Part shown: piece by piece, positions 53,146 to 64,000 of the stretch
Numbering within the stretch: the stretch's first letter is position 1
Layout of the letters: each line of letters begins with the position of its first letter
Assembly (NCBI GenBank): GCA_003640385.1
Contig: RCAB01000127.1
Span: 1 to 64,000, forward strand
Direction: 5' to 3'
Source of the DNA: Setaria digitata
Lineage: Eukaryota > Nematoda > Chromadorea > Rhabditida > Setariidae
DNA length: 64,000 bases
Notes under the pieces: model-generated
The model's database searches: none
The model's input: only the letters and a program-made list of their open reading frames with translations
What the model was told of the DNA's origin: nothing
Made by a program: the position numbers and the translations under genes

Positions 53146-55941
53146 GCCATATGCCGTTAAAACATTATTCTATTTATTATTGCAATACATTATTGTTTAT
53201 CCCATTCTAAATACCACGTGCAAAAAAAAAAAAGAAAATGAAATGAAGGAAAAAATGCTATTGAATAATATTTTTTATACTCCATATATTATTGTTATTA
53301 CTGTGTATTTTGGTCCAGTGTTGAAACTAATAACTTTTTACTCTTACAATTACTCAGTATGCTACTACAGCGACAACTACTACTTCTACAACATTATTGC
53401 TACTACTCCAGTTACTTGTACTACTATTGATATCCAGAGATTTATTTACCCTTCTCTTTCTATCTTTCATTTTCTTTCATTTCCCGACTAATATCATCAA
53501 AAACATATGGAAGTTTTGAGAAGCTAGCAATGCATTTTTTTCATTTTTTTTTAGGCACTTTTGCCTTTAAAATATTATATTATAAAAAAAAAAAAATTAA
53601 AATAAAAAACAAAAAATAAACAAAATTTAAAAAAAAAAAGTTAACTGGATAGTAAGCGTTGTGTGTTACAGATAGCATCTATTACAGCTGTTGTTGTGTG
53701 AATTGTATGCCTTATGCTGATGGGGAGGATTCGGAGGACAGTTTGACTGCTGATTTTATCTGAAGTTTTTTTCTTCTTTTGTTCAAGAGCATTTTGCAGG
53801 CAGTATTTTGTTTACGGCCTTTTTTTTTAACGCTGGGAAGGGATTCTGGAAAATGATTTTATCTATGAGTTGACAGTGGTTATAAGTGTCCTTCCAAAAG
53901 ACAACTGATTAATCAAACGCATTTTGAAATAAAAGCTGTATGATGTGGGAAGTGATCATTCTCACACTATTTCGTTTGGGGATTGAGTGATACAGCATTT
54001 CACAATTAATCATGTTTGAGGGATATGAACCCAATTAGGAATGCATCATATTCCCTGTCTTTATACTGCCATTTATCTATTTAGTTGTTGAACAGTTTCC
54101 GCATGCTTCTCTTTTTTTTTCTATTTTGATTATCTAGAAGTCTTTGATGAATTTCATTATATTTCATCTTCAACATCATCATTCATCATTTCACTTCACC
54201 GGTAACCTGATTGATTTGGTCTCGTACATTCTACTACTTGAGAATCTTATTTCATAACTATTTTCACAATTATGTCAAAAAAAAAGTGTTGAGACGAATA
54301 TCAGAACTTTTCATTAGCAAGTTTCATCTTGTTAAGCCTTTGTTTCCGAGAAACCTCTTGAATTTTCATCGTCACGTCCTTCTTTAATAGATGAATAATA
54401 ACACATTATCAACTGCCAAACACGTTAAGACTGGTGATAGCAAATTCCAACAAGTCAGTGTTTATTACTGGAATCAATTCTCGACAGTAGAATACAAATA
54501 TGCAATCGTACATTAGCATTAGCTCTAACTTGGAAAATTACATTACGGGTCTTTCATTTTTTTTTTTTTTTTTACATATAATTTCGAAATTTATCTTCAC
54601 CTATTTGATCTTTCCAGTTACAAATGTAATGACTGTGATGATAAATAAAATATGGTGATTTGTCATATTTTTGCACTTGGCAATTAAAAAAGGTATTAGA
54701 ACGATAAGAGCCAATATCATTTTATAATGCAGGAAAGAGTTGAATCTCTCGAAATGTGAACCAACACTCGTTTAACGAAAATTTTTGTCAAGCAGTTGAA
54801 CAGATCTTGCATCATTTAAATTTAACGAACCATTGATAAAATAATTGTGAAACTACCGTTCTGTTTCACCAAAAGAGGTGGAGAAAAGAAAAATTCATGT
54901 ACTTTTTAAATTGAAAAAACTTTTTGCCTGGTATGAAAAAAATGCTCACTAATAATATATCGAATCATTCTAAGGTATAGGGGGGCCAATCATACCCATC
55001 TTAACTGATTCCTGTATTCAGTCCTTCCATAATTTTCTTCTAATTGTAATTATTTCCATACTCCATATTTGCAATCCTTATCGTTTTCATCCACAAAATT
55101 TTACTAGATTTACTACACAACGATTTAACGTTATATATTTATTTGACGATATAAAAATTGTGATTCTATCCATTGGTTAATAGTAAAGAGAATAAATTTC
55201 ACTTTAAAACTTTACTTAAATGAAGTGTCCCTTTTCCAGGTATGGATAGGTATTTTTTGTTTTTAATAGAATTTGTAAAAAAGTTTGAAATATTAAATGA
55301 TGTATTCTGTGCACTCCTTTCATCATGCTGAGAAATGCTTTCTTTTTTTTCTTGTTTTTTTTTTTTCTTCTTTTTTTTTTAAATGAACATGACAAAAAGT
55401 AAAGCAGCTGATAAAAAAAGAATTGCTGGAAACGTGAGACCCGTGATTGCAGGAGTAATCGATAACGGAAAGCATAATGAAATCGCGCATTTTATTTTGA
55501 ACTCAAAGTCACACTTTCGGCAATGATTTTTACTCTTTTTTTTCAAGTCCAAAATTACAACACTTATAAACAATAAATGAAATAATGCCAATTTGAGCAA
55601 CTTTTCAATTGCCTGATAAATAATATAGATTTACTCATTGTGTATTTTGCCTAGCTTGCAAATCATGACAACATACATAATGTAGCAAATTGATGCCTAC
55701 ATTATAGAAGTGGAAATTATTTTCGTCACAGCAACTTCTTAATTGGAATTTGTGTTTATGACACCAATAATATTATATTTACTGTTTAAGAACTTCACGA
55801 CTCTTGTTTTTTTTTTACCAAAAATTTCTGCTGCAGTGCCATGAAATCTAATGCTTTGCCATTTATCTCAAAGTTCATAATTGCTAATAAATTTTACCTA
55901 TTGGTGAATTTTTAGTTTTACTACTAAGAAATATTTTCAAA
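53146..55941. other. 2.8-kb spacer between innexin and peroxidase genes
   Basis: The region is very AT-rich with many A and T runs (for example 53583-53638 and 55336-55380). A 136-codon plus-strand frame at 53081-53491 begins inside the innexin's last exon in another frame and is tyrosine/isoleucine-rich low-information sequence; I reject it. No RNA gene or domain recognised. Confidence 0.5.
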
Positions 55942-57357
55942 ATGTTCGCAGTAATTCTTATCTTGACATATGCAGTACTCGAGCATTCTATTGCTGCACA
56001 TGTGGGTAAGAAATTTTTACCAGATGAAAAAAGAGTTTTTCTTTTGACGAATTTACAATCTAAGAAATTATTTTGAATTAAATAAATTAATCGTTCAACT
56101 TAAAAAGGTTTCTAATTAAATAAGAGTATACTGGTATCAAGTGGATTTTCGAAATATAATTCTTTTTTTAGAAAAAATTTCGAAGTCCATCAAGAATAAA
56201 GTAGTTTTAACTCAATTCCTTTCGCAGGTTCAGAAGATGACAACAAATCTGCAAAGATGACACGGTGCAAATTAACCAATCAATCAGTGTATGATTTTCA
56301 AGTTCAAACACTGGACGATTCAGAAACAAATTTGACAAAATACCGCAATCGAGTCATTCTACTTGTTAATGTGGCTACTTATTGTGGTAAGCGAATGTTT
56401 TTTGTGCTTTGAACAAGGCGTCTTTTTTGCTCATATTGCTTGCTATGCGTTAAGAACTATTTAGTTGCTGTTCTCGTCGAAAGTTAAAGGATGAATATAT
56501 CTCGTTCATGCTGTGACAAAGAAGTTTGTCAAGGAGAAGGAATTGAATGGAAAGAAAAAATGTCAATACCTCTCAGCTTTCATCGTATTTGGCTTAAATT
56601 TGTTCACTCTGAAATTTGAAATCATTTAACTCTGAAAGGCATTTAAATTTTTTTTCCACGCACTTGATTTTTTCACCTAATAAATGATAAATTTCTAGGC
56701 TATACATACCAATACAATGATTTCAATCCACTGCTTGAAAGTAATCCAAATGGGACACTTGTAATCTTAGCGTTTCCATGCAATCAATTTTACTTGCAAG
56801 AGCCAGCAGAAAATCATGAGCTTTTAAATGGATTGAAATATGTACGACCAGGTCATGGTTGGAAGCCACATAATAATATGCATATTTTTGGTAAACTTGA
56901 AGTTAATGGTGAAAATAATCATCCGCTTTATGAATTTTTGAAGGTGTATCTTAGCTTCTTTTGAAAAGATTTTCACTTAATATTTTTCATTTTCCACTTT
57001 GACACATGTTTTTTTTACTGGTTTATTTCGAAAATTCGCTGTAATACCTTCGCTTTTATGAACAGTTCAATTAATACAAACAATCATCTAAGACGAAGTG
57101 CTGGAAAATGATCGTCTTCTAACAATGCACTTATCGTTCTTTTAATTTTGCAGAAATATTGTCCTCAGACAGTACCTGTAATTGGTAAGCGTCACGAACT
57201 GATGTACAATCCGATCGGTGTCAACGATATAGTTTGGAATTTTGAGAAGTTCTTGATTGACAAGAAGGGCAGGCCACGCTATCGTTTCCATCCCGCAGCT
57301 TGGATTCATGGCAGTGTTGTACAGCCGTTCATCAATGAACTGGAGAATGAAACTTAG
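55942..57357 (+). CDS. gp29: Secreted cuticular glutathione peroxidase, cysteine type (gp29-like)
   Basis: The enzyme reduces lipid hydroperoxides, and in filarial worms it is secreted to the cuticle. Four exons (55942-56005, 56228-56386, 56699-56943, 57154-57357) give 672 bases, or 223 residues. [20 protein letters not shown] is the signal peptide. The sequons NQS and NLT follow; then [18 protein letters not shown] carries the peroxidatic residue as Cys (TGT) where many animal enzymes have selenocysteine. [20 protein letters not shown] holds the catalytic Gln, and [20 protein letters not shown] holds the catalytic Trp. Sequence and length closely resemble the Brugia protein gp29 as I remember it, and this is the main clue to the organism. 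An AATAAA lies 79 bases after the stop, at 57436. All introns are GT-AG. Confidence 0.95.
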
Positions 57358-57435
57358 CTCTATACTGTCGCGAACAACTTTCATATATCGCTGACTTCCA
57401 TATGCACTTCATTTTATACAAACTTTTTGTCCATT

Positions 57436-57441
57436 AATAAA
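57436..57441 (+). terminator. Polyadenylation signal of the peroxidase gene
   Basis: AATAAA lies 79 bases downstream of the peroxidase stop codon, a usual spacing for a short nematode 3' UTR. Confidence 0.7.
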
Positions 57442-58012
57442 GTCTGTTCTCGGAATTTCTTCACTAGCAGAATAATCGCCACTTAATTATTTGCTTCCTT
57501 AGTCTGAACAGCTAATCAGTCTATTCCTTATTCACACGACACCCACTATAGAGAAAAGCTGACAAAGGCAATAACTCAAGTGAAAGATTCAAAAATTATT
57601 TGATTTTCGAATATATAAAATATGTCGTTGTAGAAATAATGGAATGGTATTGATAGTAGAAAATGAGAGAGTCTAAAAATTTATTCTAACAGCCAGTCCC
57701 ACTCATAAAAAGTTAAATAATAGGGAATTTAACACATTTCTACGAATAGCTCAAGAGATATTGCAAAATCACATAAACATTATTTTCTGCTGGTTATCTA
57801 ACTTAATGGAAATTGAAAACAGCATAATCTATGATGTTTCTTTTACACTTCAGTTATTTATTTATAAGGAATAAGTCCCATCGATTGTAAGTTTAATTAG
57901 TCAGTGGCATATGTTTTTATCAGCTAATAATCAATCTATCTCTACTAGATGTAATAAACTATCAAATCTCCTGGTCGGTTTTCCCAACGTTTTCCTTAGC
58001 AACTGAAATATC

Positions 58013-58043
<31 letters not shown>

Positions 58044-58696
58044 GTGTGCGTGTGTGTATATATGAGGGATATAGTGCACCCATGCTGTTTCATTTTGATA
58101 TATTTCACAGATGTGTGCACATTAAAGGTTGGATTTATTTCAGTATTTAATTTTCCAATTTATATTTATATTTTAAACTGCAACATTCGATTCCTTCTCA
58201 CACTAGCTTTTATGAAATGGCAGTCTTATAGTACGCATATGTATGTTATTTCATCACCGATCAGAATTAGATATTTAGATGCAAATTCCTAATACAATTT
58301 ACTGACTTGAACATAAATAGGATAAATAAGTCAAGTCTACGGTTTGTCATATTTTTTTTCTCAAGGAAGACGAAAAATTTGGGTTGTTCAGTTGTTGTAG
58401 CTTCAGTTTTCGATCGTTGTTAACATGTTAGGTGAAAGATTTAGGACTAAAAGTATCGACAATGATATAAAATTATATTTTTTAAACAATTACTTCTTTA
58501 AACGGAGATTGGCTGAACCATGAACTTGTATTTCAGCCCTTTGTTTCCCACCTTTCCTTTCACTCTTTCTTTTTTTTTTGACATCTTTTTATAGAGTGTT
58601 AAGCTCATATTTTAAAGTTAATCGAGTAGTTAAAATCAATTAGCAGTTACGGTTTTTGAATTTGAAAACAAATTTTCAGCTACAGAAGTAGCCAAA
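57442..58696. other. Spacer upstream of the G-alpha gene
   Basis: About 1.25 kb of AT-rich sequence, with a TG microsatellite at 58012-58058 and a T run near 58570. The open frame at 58014-58292 is produced by the microsatellite. The G-alpha promoter should lie here, but no element could be assigned. Confidence 0.45.
58012..58058. repeat. TG dinucleotide microsatellite
   Basis: A run of TG units with two TGCG interruptions, ending in TATATA. Confidence 0.95.
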
Positions 58697-59266
58697 ATGG
58701 GCAGTGCAGTAAGCAATCAGCAAATGACCACTGTCGCCGCAGGGAGAGTGGCTACAACAACTGGTGTAGTAGTGAAAACGCTTTCAGAAAAAACCACTTC
58801 TAAACAAATTGATAAACAGTTGCAGAGGGAAAAATTGGAGGGCATGAATACTTTCAAAATCTTATTATTAGTTAAGTTTCAAAGTTCTCTACAAGACCAC
58901 AAACTCGTCATGCCAAATTCTTTTACTGCAATGCAGAGGAAATTACTTAAAAAAGACTAATTAACTTATTTACTTATTCCACAAAGTACAAACTCAGTTT
59001 ATTTCTTGATGTTCGGGAATGGGACGAAATTTAAAGAAAAAAGAATGATTTCTCTTTGATACTAACATCTGACTCCATTACAATTAGTAAGAATCATTTC
59101 AGGTGGTTCAGAATGCGGCAAAACAACGATATTTAAACAAATGAGGTTTTTACTCCTATAATTCTTCGTAACATATATATATATATATATATATATACGG
59201 AATGTTGTTGATTCAATGGCGCAGATGCTTCGGGCTTGTGAAACATATCGAATCGTGCATGAATAC

Positions 59267-59306
<40 letters not shown>

Positions 59307-61426
59307 ATATACAATATATATTACAAATATATATATATATTTAGGTAATATCCATACGCTAGGTAAGCTAGTTTTTTTTTTTTAATAAAGTGTCATTTTT
59401 GATGGATAATTAAAGCAATGTTAAATGCCGCAGGATACTGCATCTGAATGGCTTCACTGATGAGGATAAGAGTCGTTATCGACAGTCAATTTTACGGAAT
59501 GTTGTTGATTCAATGGCGCAGATGCTTCGGGCTTGTGAAACATATCGAATCGTGCATGAATACATTATACAGGTCTTCATTTGTGCATTGAAGACTTTTT
59601 TTTAGGTAATAATAGATTTCGAGACCTGTCAAACTTACAAACTGTTTGAAATAAACACCTATCTCATTTATTATTTGACCTACCATTGGCATTTACTAAT
59701 GGCGTCATAGTAATCTTAGGAAAAGGTGAATGTATTTATGAAATTTTACAATGATATCAATCCGAATTTGGAAAATGCTGAAATTGAGATATCGCACGAA
59801 ATGGCTGAAATTATTCAACAAATATGGCAAAGCAGTGGCGTACAACTTGCTTACGAAAGACGTTTTAATTATCAATTACTCGATAATGCCAAATTGTTTG
59901 TCGCAGCCCTTTTTAATCTTTGTGAAATTATGAAAATCAAAAAAAGCTTTAATGTTTTAATAATTTCTGACTTCTTTTTCAAATTTTTCTAAAGTAATAG
60001 AGACTGTTGTAGCTTCCTGAGTAGTCTTCAAAGAATCACATCACCTGGTTATTCTCCAACAACACAGGATATCTTGCAGTGTCGTTTCAAGACTACGGGT
60101 ATACATGAGATCAATTTCATGTACAAAAAAGTCGATTTCAAGTATAATTTCTGATCATTTTACCACTCTTACAGATGGAGAACTCTGTCAAAATTGCCAT
60201 ATTCACTCACTTAGACATTATGACAGTCTTGCCGATAATCTCAGTTTTTTTTTTTTTTTTTTTTTTTAAATTAGTTCAAGCTAATTTTGCTAGCACCTGT
60301 CGAATAATCGTTGCACATTCTACATATATAGTTTATAAAAATGTATTATTTGTAAATTTATGCTTTTTTTCAGGATGATTGATGTTGGTGGACAACGTTC
60401 GGAGAGGCGAAAATGGATTCATTGTTTCGATGATGTTAATATGGTACTGTTTGTTGTAGCAATGAGTGAATTTGATCAAGTTGATCCCGAAGATGAGAAA
60501 CAGGCAAGAAGCACAACCTCATTATATATTCATATTTATTTCAGTTACCTTTTCACCTGCTAAATCATTTGATATTGATGGATCTTGAAAAGACTTCCAA
60601 TTTCAATTACCAGACTATTCTCTTAAATCCACTTACAAATGCTTATCAGTGATTCCGACTTGTTTTTGACTGATCGACATGTGTCAGTAGTGGTTTTCCC
60701 GACTGCTTCAAGCTTCCGCTAAGTTCTCTGTTCGATTATACTTCTCACCCTTTGAAATTTGCATTCATGGATAGATACCTTTTTCTTCCTATCACTTAAT
60801 AGGTTAATCTTATTTTTTAAATGTAGAATCGTATGAAACAAAGCCAGCAGATCTTTAAAACAATTGCACAAAGCGACTATTTCAAGAATTCATCAATTGT
60901 TTTATTTTTAAACAAGTTTGATATTTTCCAAGAAAAGATCAGATACTCCTCATTGAAAAAGTGTTGGCCAGAATACAGCGGTTAGTTTCCTTTTTATTCA
61001 TAAATACAAATGAGTTACGGAGAGGAAAACGAACTGTGCATCTATTTGCACGGTTTATATGCTGATATCCGTAAAGCCAACATGTGGAGAACTGACTTAT
61101 GAAGAGACAAAATTAAACAGCGAACTAAGTAGGAAGAAATGCATATAACAACAGTAGTTTCTGAACCGCACTCAAATAATTTTCTCTCTTCAAATACCAG
61201 TCTTCCAATATTCCACAATCTTACCTTTAGAATTTTAGGTGATAATTCAGTAGAGGATTGCACGAAATATTTGGAAAATCAATTCTTACGATGCATACCA
61301 AACAGACAAAAATACTTTGCCTTTGTGACAACGGCAACCGACACAAAAAACATTGATTTGATGTTCAGTTTGGCGGTCGCACATATCGTTAATCAAAATC
61401 TTAAAGCTATTGGCTTTCAGGAATAA
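58697..61426 (+). CDS. Heterotrimeric G-protein alpha subunit
   Basis: This GTP-binding signal transducer works at the inner plasma membrane. Exons 58697-58871, 59103-59145, 59434-59572, 59726-59895, 60013-60141, 60374-60503, 60827-60980 and 61239-61426 sum to 1128 bases, or 375 residues. MGSAVS has the Gly-2 for myristoylation. The P-loop GGSECGKT is split by intron 1; [12 protein letters not shown] is switch I with its arginine; [19 protein letters not shown] is switch II with the catalytic Gln; LFLNKFD is the guanine-base motif and TTATDTKN replaces the usual TCAT. It ends LKAIGFQE, with no Cys for pertussis-type modification. Two splice oddities: intron 1 has no GT donor in the right phase (TTAG|TTAAGT), and intron 6 has a GC donor (CAG|GCAAGA). 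The sequence differs from Gi/Gq/Gs/G12 at several motifs and looks like a nematode-specific GPA, but I cannot number it. Confidence 0.92.
59163..59195. repeat. TA microsatellite left of the duplicated exon piece
   Basis: A run of TA/AT units in G-alpha intron 2 immediately precedes the exact copy of exon 3 sequence. Confidence 0.9.
59196..59272 (+). repeat. 77-bp exact copy of part of G-alpha exon 3, inside intron 2
   Basis: These 77 bases are identical to 59493-59569, the second half of exon 3 (encoding from [20 protein letters not shown] onward), and lie 297 bases before it. The copy lacks the exon's 5' part and the CAG|GT donor, and is bordered on both sides by TA repeats. It could not act as an exon as it stands. 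It is either a recent partial duplication or an assembly artefact at the TA repeats. Confidence 0.9.
59271..59342. repeat. TA microsatellite right of the duplicated exon piece
   Basis: TA units with a few ACAATATA interruptions follow the copied exon piece to about 59342. Confidence 0.9.
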
Positions 61427-62128
61427 GATTATGCTCGTCTGTTTTCTTATAAACAGCTCTTGGACTTTGCAGAACGCTTTCCTAACACATCAAATCTTCA
61501 TTAATTTGCAACATTCCAATAATTCCAGGCTACACTGTCACTTGAAAAGTTCTGCCACTTAGCTTAGTAAGTTTCACTCTCATTGCTGCTTCACTATCAG
61601 ATCCATTAAATCCACACAAGTTATCTTATATTTGAATGTTAGGTCTTTTGACGGAACGAAATGTTCTTTATTCCTCGTACCTTTCTGAAGTAATCAGGAA
61701 TCGACTTGACTTGAGTATCTCCATAAGAAAAGGGTAGAAACGTATGGTGAGACACATAACAAAATATGTGAAAAATAATTAAGCAAGAAAATTATATGAC
61801 TCATACAAACAAGAAATAATTCATGGCAGACTTCAATGACACGATAAGCTGCAAATGAACGTTGCTGTAGAATTTCTAGATCAATATTACTTGAAGAAAC
61901 TTTTGAGAAGGATATCAACAAGAGCAAAATAACACCTAGAGCTGGTTTACACGTGTAAGGCACTAAACAAATAAGTGAATGGATATGATATCGATATGAG
62001 ACAGATCTGTCAAATGAACTGGCATAACAGCATACAATAAAATTGAGGTGAAGTGAACAATGCATGGACTGCAACATCATTCCAATAATTTCGAAATGAA
62101 ATACCTTCAAGGTGAGTTCAGTAGCAAA
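61427..62128. other. Spacer between convergent genes
   Basis: The G-alpha gene and the minus-strand gene to its right end towards each other here. A 138-codon minus-strand frame (61694-62110) is rich in hydrophobic residues but has no domain and no usable splice link to the next gene, and I do not call it. Confidence 0.45.
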
Positions 62129-62557
62129 CTACTTGTCAACTTTTAAGGTGGGTAACGGAATTTTCCTTTTCGGTTGCTGCTGCTGCTGCGAATACAATTC
62201 ATAAAGAGTCGTTTCTGGTCTACTGCACTCAATTTGACAAAATTCAGCAACGCCACCTAGACCTTCTGCACTAGACATTCCGGACGAGCCACCGCGTCCA
62301 CTCGAACTTGATTCGATCGAAAATCTTCGTTGCTGGTTGTTGCTTGAATTCGATACTGAAGTTTCGTTCGGATTTTCTCTATCCTTCTTTGTCAGTAAAC
62401 TAAAAATTTTCAGATATTTCGGAATGCCATGTATGCAGAAGCCTTTTCATGCACATATGAATATTTAATTGCCATAAGATGGGAATCGAGATCATTAATT
62501 TCGTTGTAAGAATATGAAAAAGTAACCTAAGATATATTCCTTCCCATCAAGGATTTA

Positions 62558-62590
<33 letters not shown>

Positions 62591-63867
62591 ACAGTCGAAC
62601 TATGAACGTCAGAAGAGAACTTGGAAAATACGAGAAATCTTGAAATTTCCAACAAACTTAATTTTTAAATAATGACAAACTAACGTGCTTGCTTGATTGA
62701 CAGTGAATGCAGATGCGGAGCCCTCAAGTGCCGGCTTCCTCATGCTATTCATATGAATTGAATCGGCTTCATATGCAGTTGAATCGGAAAAACGAGTATG
62801 TCTTACAGGTGGGAAAGGAAACTTTGTGCCTCGTAATTTGCCTGAATGATGGGAAAAATTTACACGAAATAACATTACATAATAACACCATTCTAACAGA
62901 TTGGTCTACTACTTCGCCTGTTGATATAACTTTTCCCTTGAATACAACGGAATTGACCGACACTGAAATAAGCTGTAGCAAAATAAGTGGAATAATTCTA
63001 TCAAACATTTTACCTTTTTCAACCGAGACTGCTTGCGCGTTCTCAACATTTACATACTGTGGATTCAGTAAGCCACTGTTGCGAATAACATTTTCTCTGT
63101 TGTTCTTTTCGCCAATAATTTCGACTTTCTTCCCAACTTCTGAATAACTGCACGGCTCATTACTTAATCGACGTTTCTTGTAGGACATCGGAGAGTCACC
63201 CCTCTCATTGGCATCTAAATCCAACAGTGCTGATACTGCTCCAGCTGACCATAAAGGTGAACCGATCGCACTATCTATTGATACTGTCGCCGTACTGTTT
63301 GAACTACGCTCATTTAAAAGCCTAAAAAGGATCAGTCTACAAATCTCGACATAAGGTTACTCGTAGAAATTATGAAACCGCAGCTGAAGATTTGAAAGCA
63401 TAAGTTCTCGATCAAAATCGAATTTTCCAGAAGTCTCACAGGATTTTAGAAATAAAATATGATAATTGAGAAACTTTTCACACAAAACCTACGACGCATC
63501 TGCTGGTGGAAGCGCAGGACATCTTCTAATAAACGCGTGATGCACACCTGGTCGGCTTTGCTCCTCGTACAATATAGCTTTTTCACCGGGCAATAAAGGA
63601 TGCGAATCATTCTCAAATTCAGGATCTGAATCGGGGTCGACTACGGGCTGAAGTTAATATCAAGTTAACTTCGAAGTACAGCAACGATATGGATGAATCC
63701 TGATAGAATGAAAAAGGATTCAAGGGCAGAAAAATTGACGGGATCATTGTTGAAATATTCACAGCAACTAATTCCGATTAACTGTATGGTTTGGCATGGG
63801 TTTCGCAGCATTTGTGGTACCAGTCGTCAAATCGTTTTGGCACGTTTACTCTTTTAGCTTCTTCAAA
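62129..63867 (-). CDS. C-terminal part of an unrecognised serine-rich protein (5' end beyond the window)
   Basis: Five minus-strand exons join in phase: 63867-63783, 63640-63493, 63321-63014, 62841-62685 and 62399-62129. The first begins after an acceptor, so the gene continues past the right edge. The most ordered part is KRVNVPKRFDDWYHKCCETH, then DPDSDPEFENDSHPLLPGEK and RPGVHHAFIRRCPALPPADA. The rest is polar: SYKKRRLSNE (a short basic patch that could be a nuclear signal), SRR-type RRFSIESSSSGRGGSSGMSS, and QQQQQPKRKIPLPTLKVDK just before the stop. The tail has little predicted structure and many possible phosphorylation sites (RRFS, RRLS). I recognise no family; a nuclear or scaffold role is only inferred from composition. 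It is convergent with the G-alpha gene. Confidence 0.6.
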
Positions 63868-64000
63868 CTATGTCGTCTTCGGTTCTGGTAGCAAAAATTC
63901 TGTTCTGCTTTCTTATCAGTCAAAACCACGCCTCATCACTTTACATCGCACAAGGGATTTAGAAGAAATTTGATGCGAAAAATGAAGACTTAATAAGAAA
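63868..64000. other. Right edge, probable intron of the minus-strand gene
   Basis: The sequence beyond the acceptor at 63868-63869 has no recognisable exon. A plus-strand frame at 63791-63973 is the antisense of the exon at 63867-63783 and is rejected. Confidence 0.4.

Noticed and set aside
53081..53491. 136-codon frame at the innexin 3' end
   Set aside because: It starts in another frame of the innexin's last exon and runs into a 3' UTR rich in Tyr and Ile codons.
61694..62110. 138-codon minus-strand hydrophobic frame
   Set aside because: No domain, no acceptor or donor in phase with the adjacent gene; hydrophobic residues follow from T-rich codons.
63791..63973. 60-codon plus-strand frame at the right edge
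   Set aside because: It is the antisense of the minus-strand exon at 63867-63783, which joins in phase with the next exon.
1..64000. Wolbachia-derived or other bacterial insert
   Set aside because: Filarial genomes often carry such inserts, so it was looked for; no long intronless bacterial gene or bacterial-type operon was seen.
1..64000. CRISPR arrays, rRNA and tRNA genes
   Set aside because: No regularly spaced repeats, no rRNA-like blocks, and no convincing cloverleaf with the T-loop sequence was found by eye; a tRNA scan could still find one.

Overview
The window is AT-rich, intron-dense eukaryotic DNA from a nematode, most likely a filarial or close spirurid species. Three things point there: a hedgehog-related Warthog gene (a nematode family), an innexin plus a nematode-type nicotinic receptor subunit, and a secreted glutathione peroxidase that matches what I recall of the filarial cuticular enzyme gp29, including cysteine in place of selenocysteine. 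No bacterial, viral or transposon coding sequence was recognised. Exon boundaries were worked out by hand from splice sites, intron phase and family conservation; cDNA would be needed to confirm them.

Layout. 3-1451 (+): C-type lectin with a 16-residue-repeat stalk, 5' incomplete. 2254-6549 (+): alpha-type nicotinic acetylcholine receptor subunit. 6780-11171 (-): Warthog protein with Wart and Hog/Hint domains, convergent with the receptor. 12139-12336 (-): possible one-exon membrane micropeptide. 13476-14656 (-): ubc-9, the SUMO E2. 15767-16802 (+): small secreted protein of unknown family. 17285-19922 (-): GDP-mannose pyrophosphorylase beta. 19923-24923: 5 kb divergent spacer holding a GC-richer island. 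24924-31542 (+): ETS factor with a Pointed domain, closest in type to ETS-4/SPDEF. 32469-39581 (-): single-pass membrane protein of unrecognised family whose 5' end was not found. 39582-48948: gene-poor, with perfect palindromes, a long hairpin and a dispersed foldback repeat. 48949-53145 (+): innexin. 55942-57357 (+): glutathione peroxidase. 58697-61426 (+): G-protein alpha subunit. 62129-63867 (-): C-terminal part of an unrecognised serine-rich protein that runs off the right edge.

The genes do not form one pathway. Several serve the surface and signalling biology usual for nematodes: neuromuscular signalling (receptor, innexin, G-alpha), surface and secretion (lectin, Warthog, peroxidase, GDP-mannose supply for glycans), and regulation (SUMO E2, ETS factor). 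The observations most worth checking are three inferred GC-AG introns (two in ubc-9, one in G-alpha), an exact 77-bp copy of part of a G-alpha exon inside the preceding TA-rich intron, a missing donor GT after G-alpha exon 1, a receptor pore lacking the usual glutamate next to M2, and the two genes of unknown family. I found no convincing new multi-gene system.
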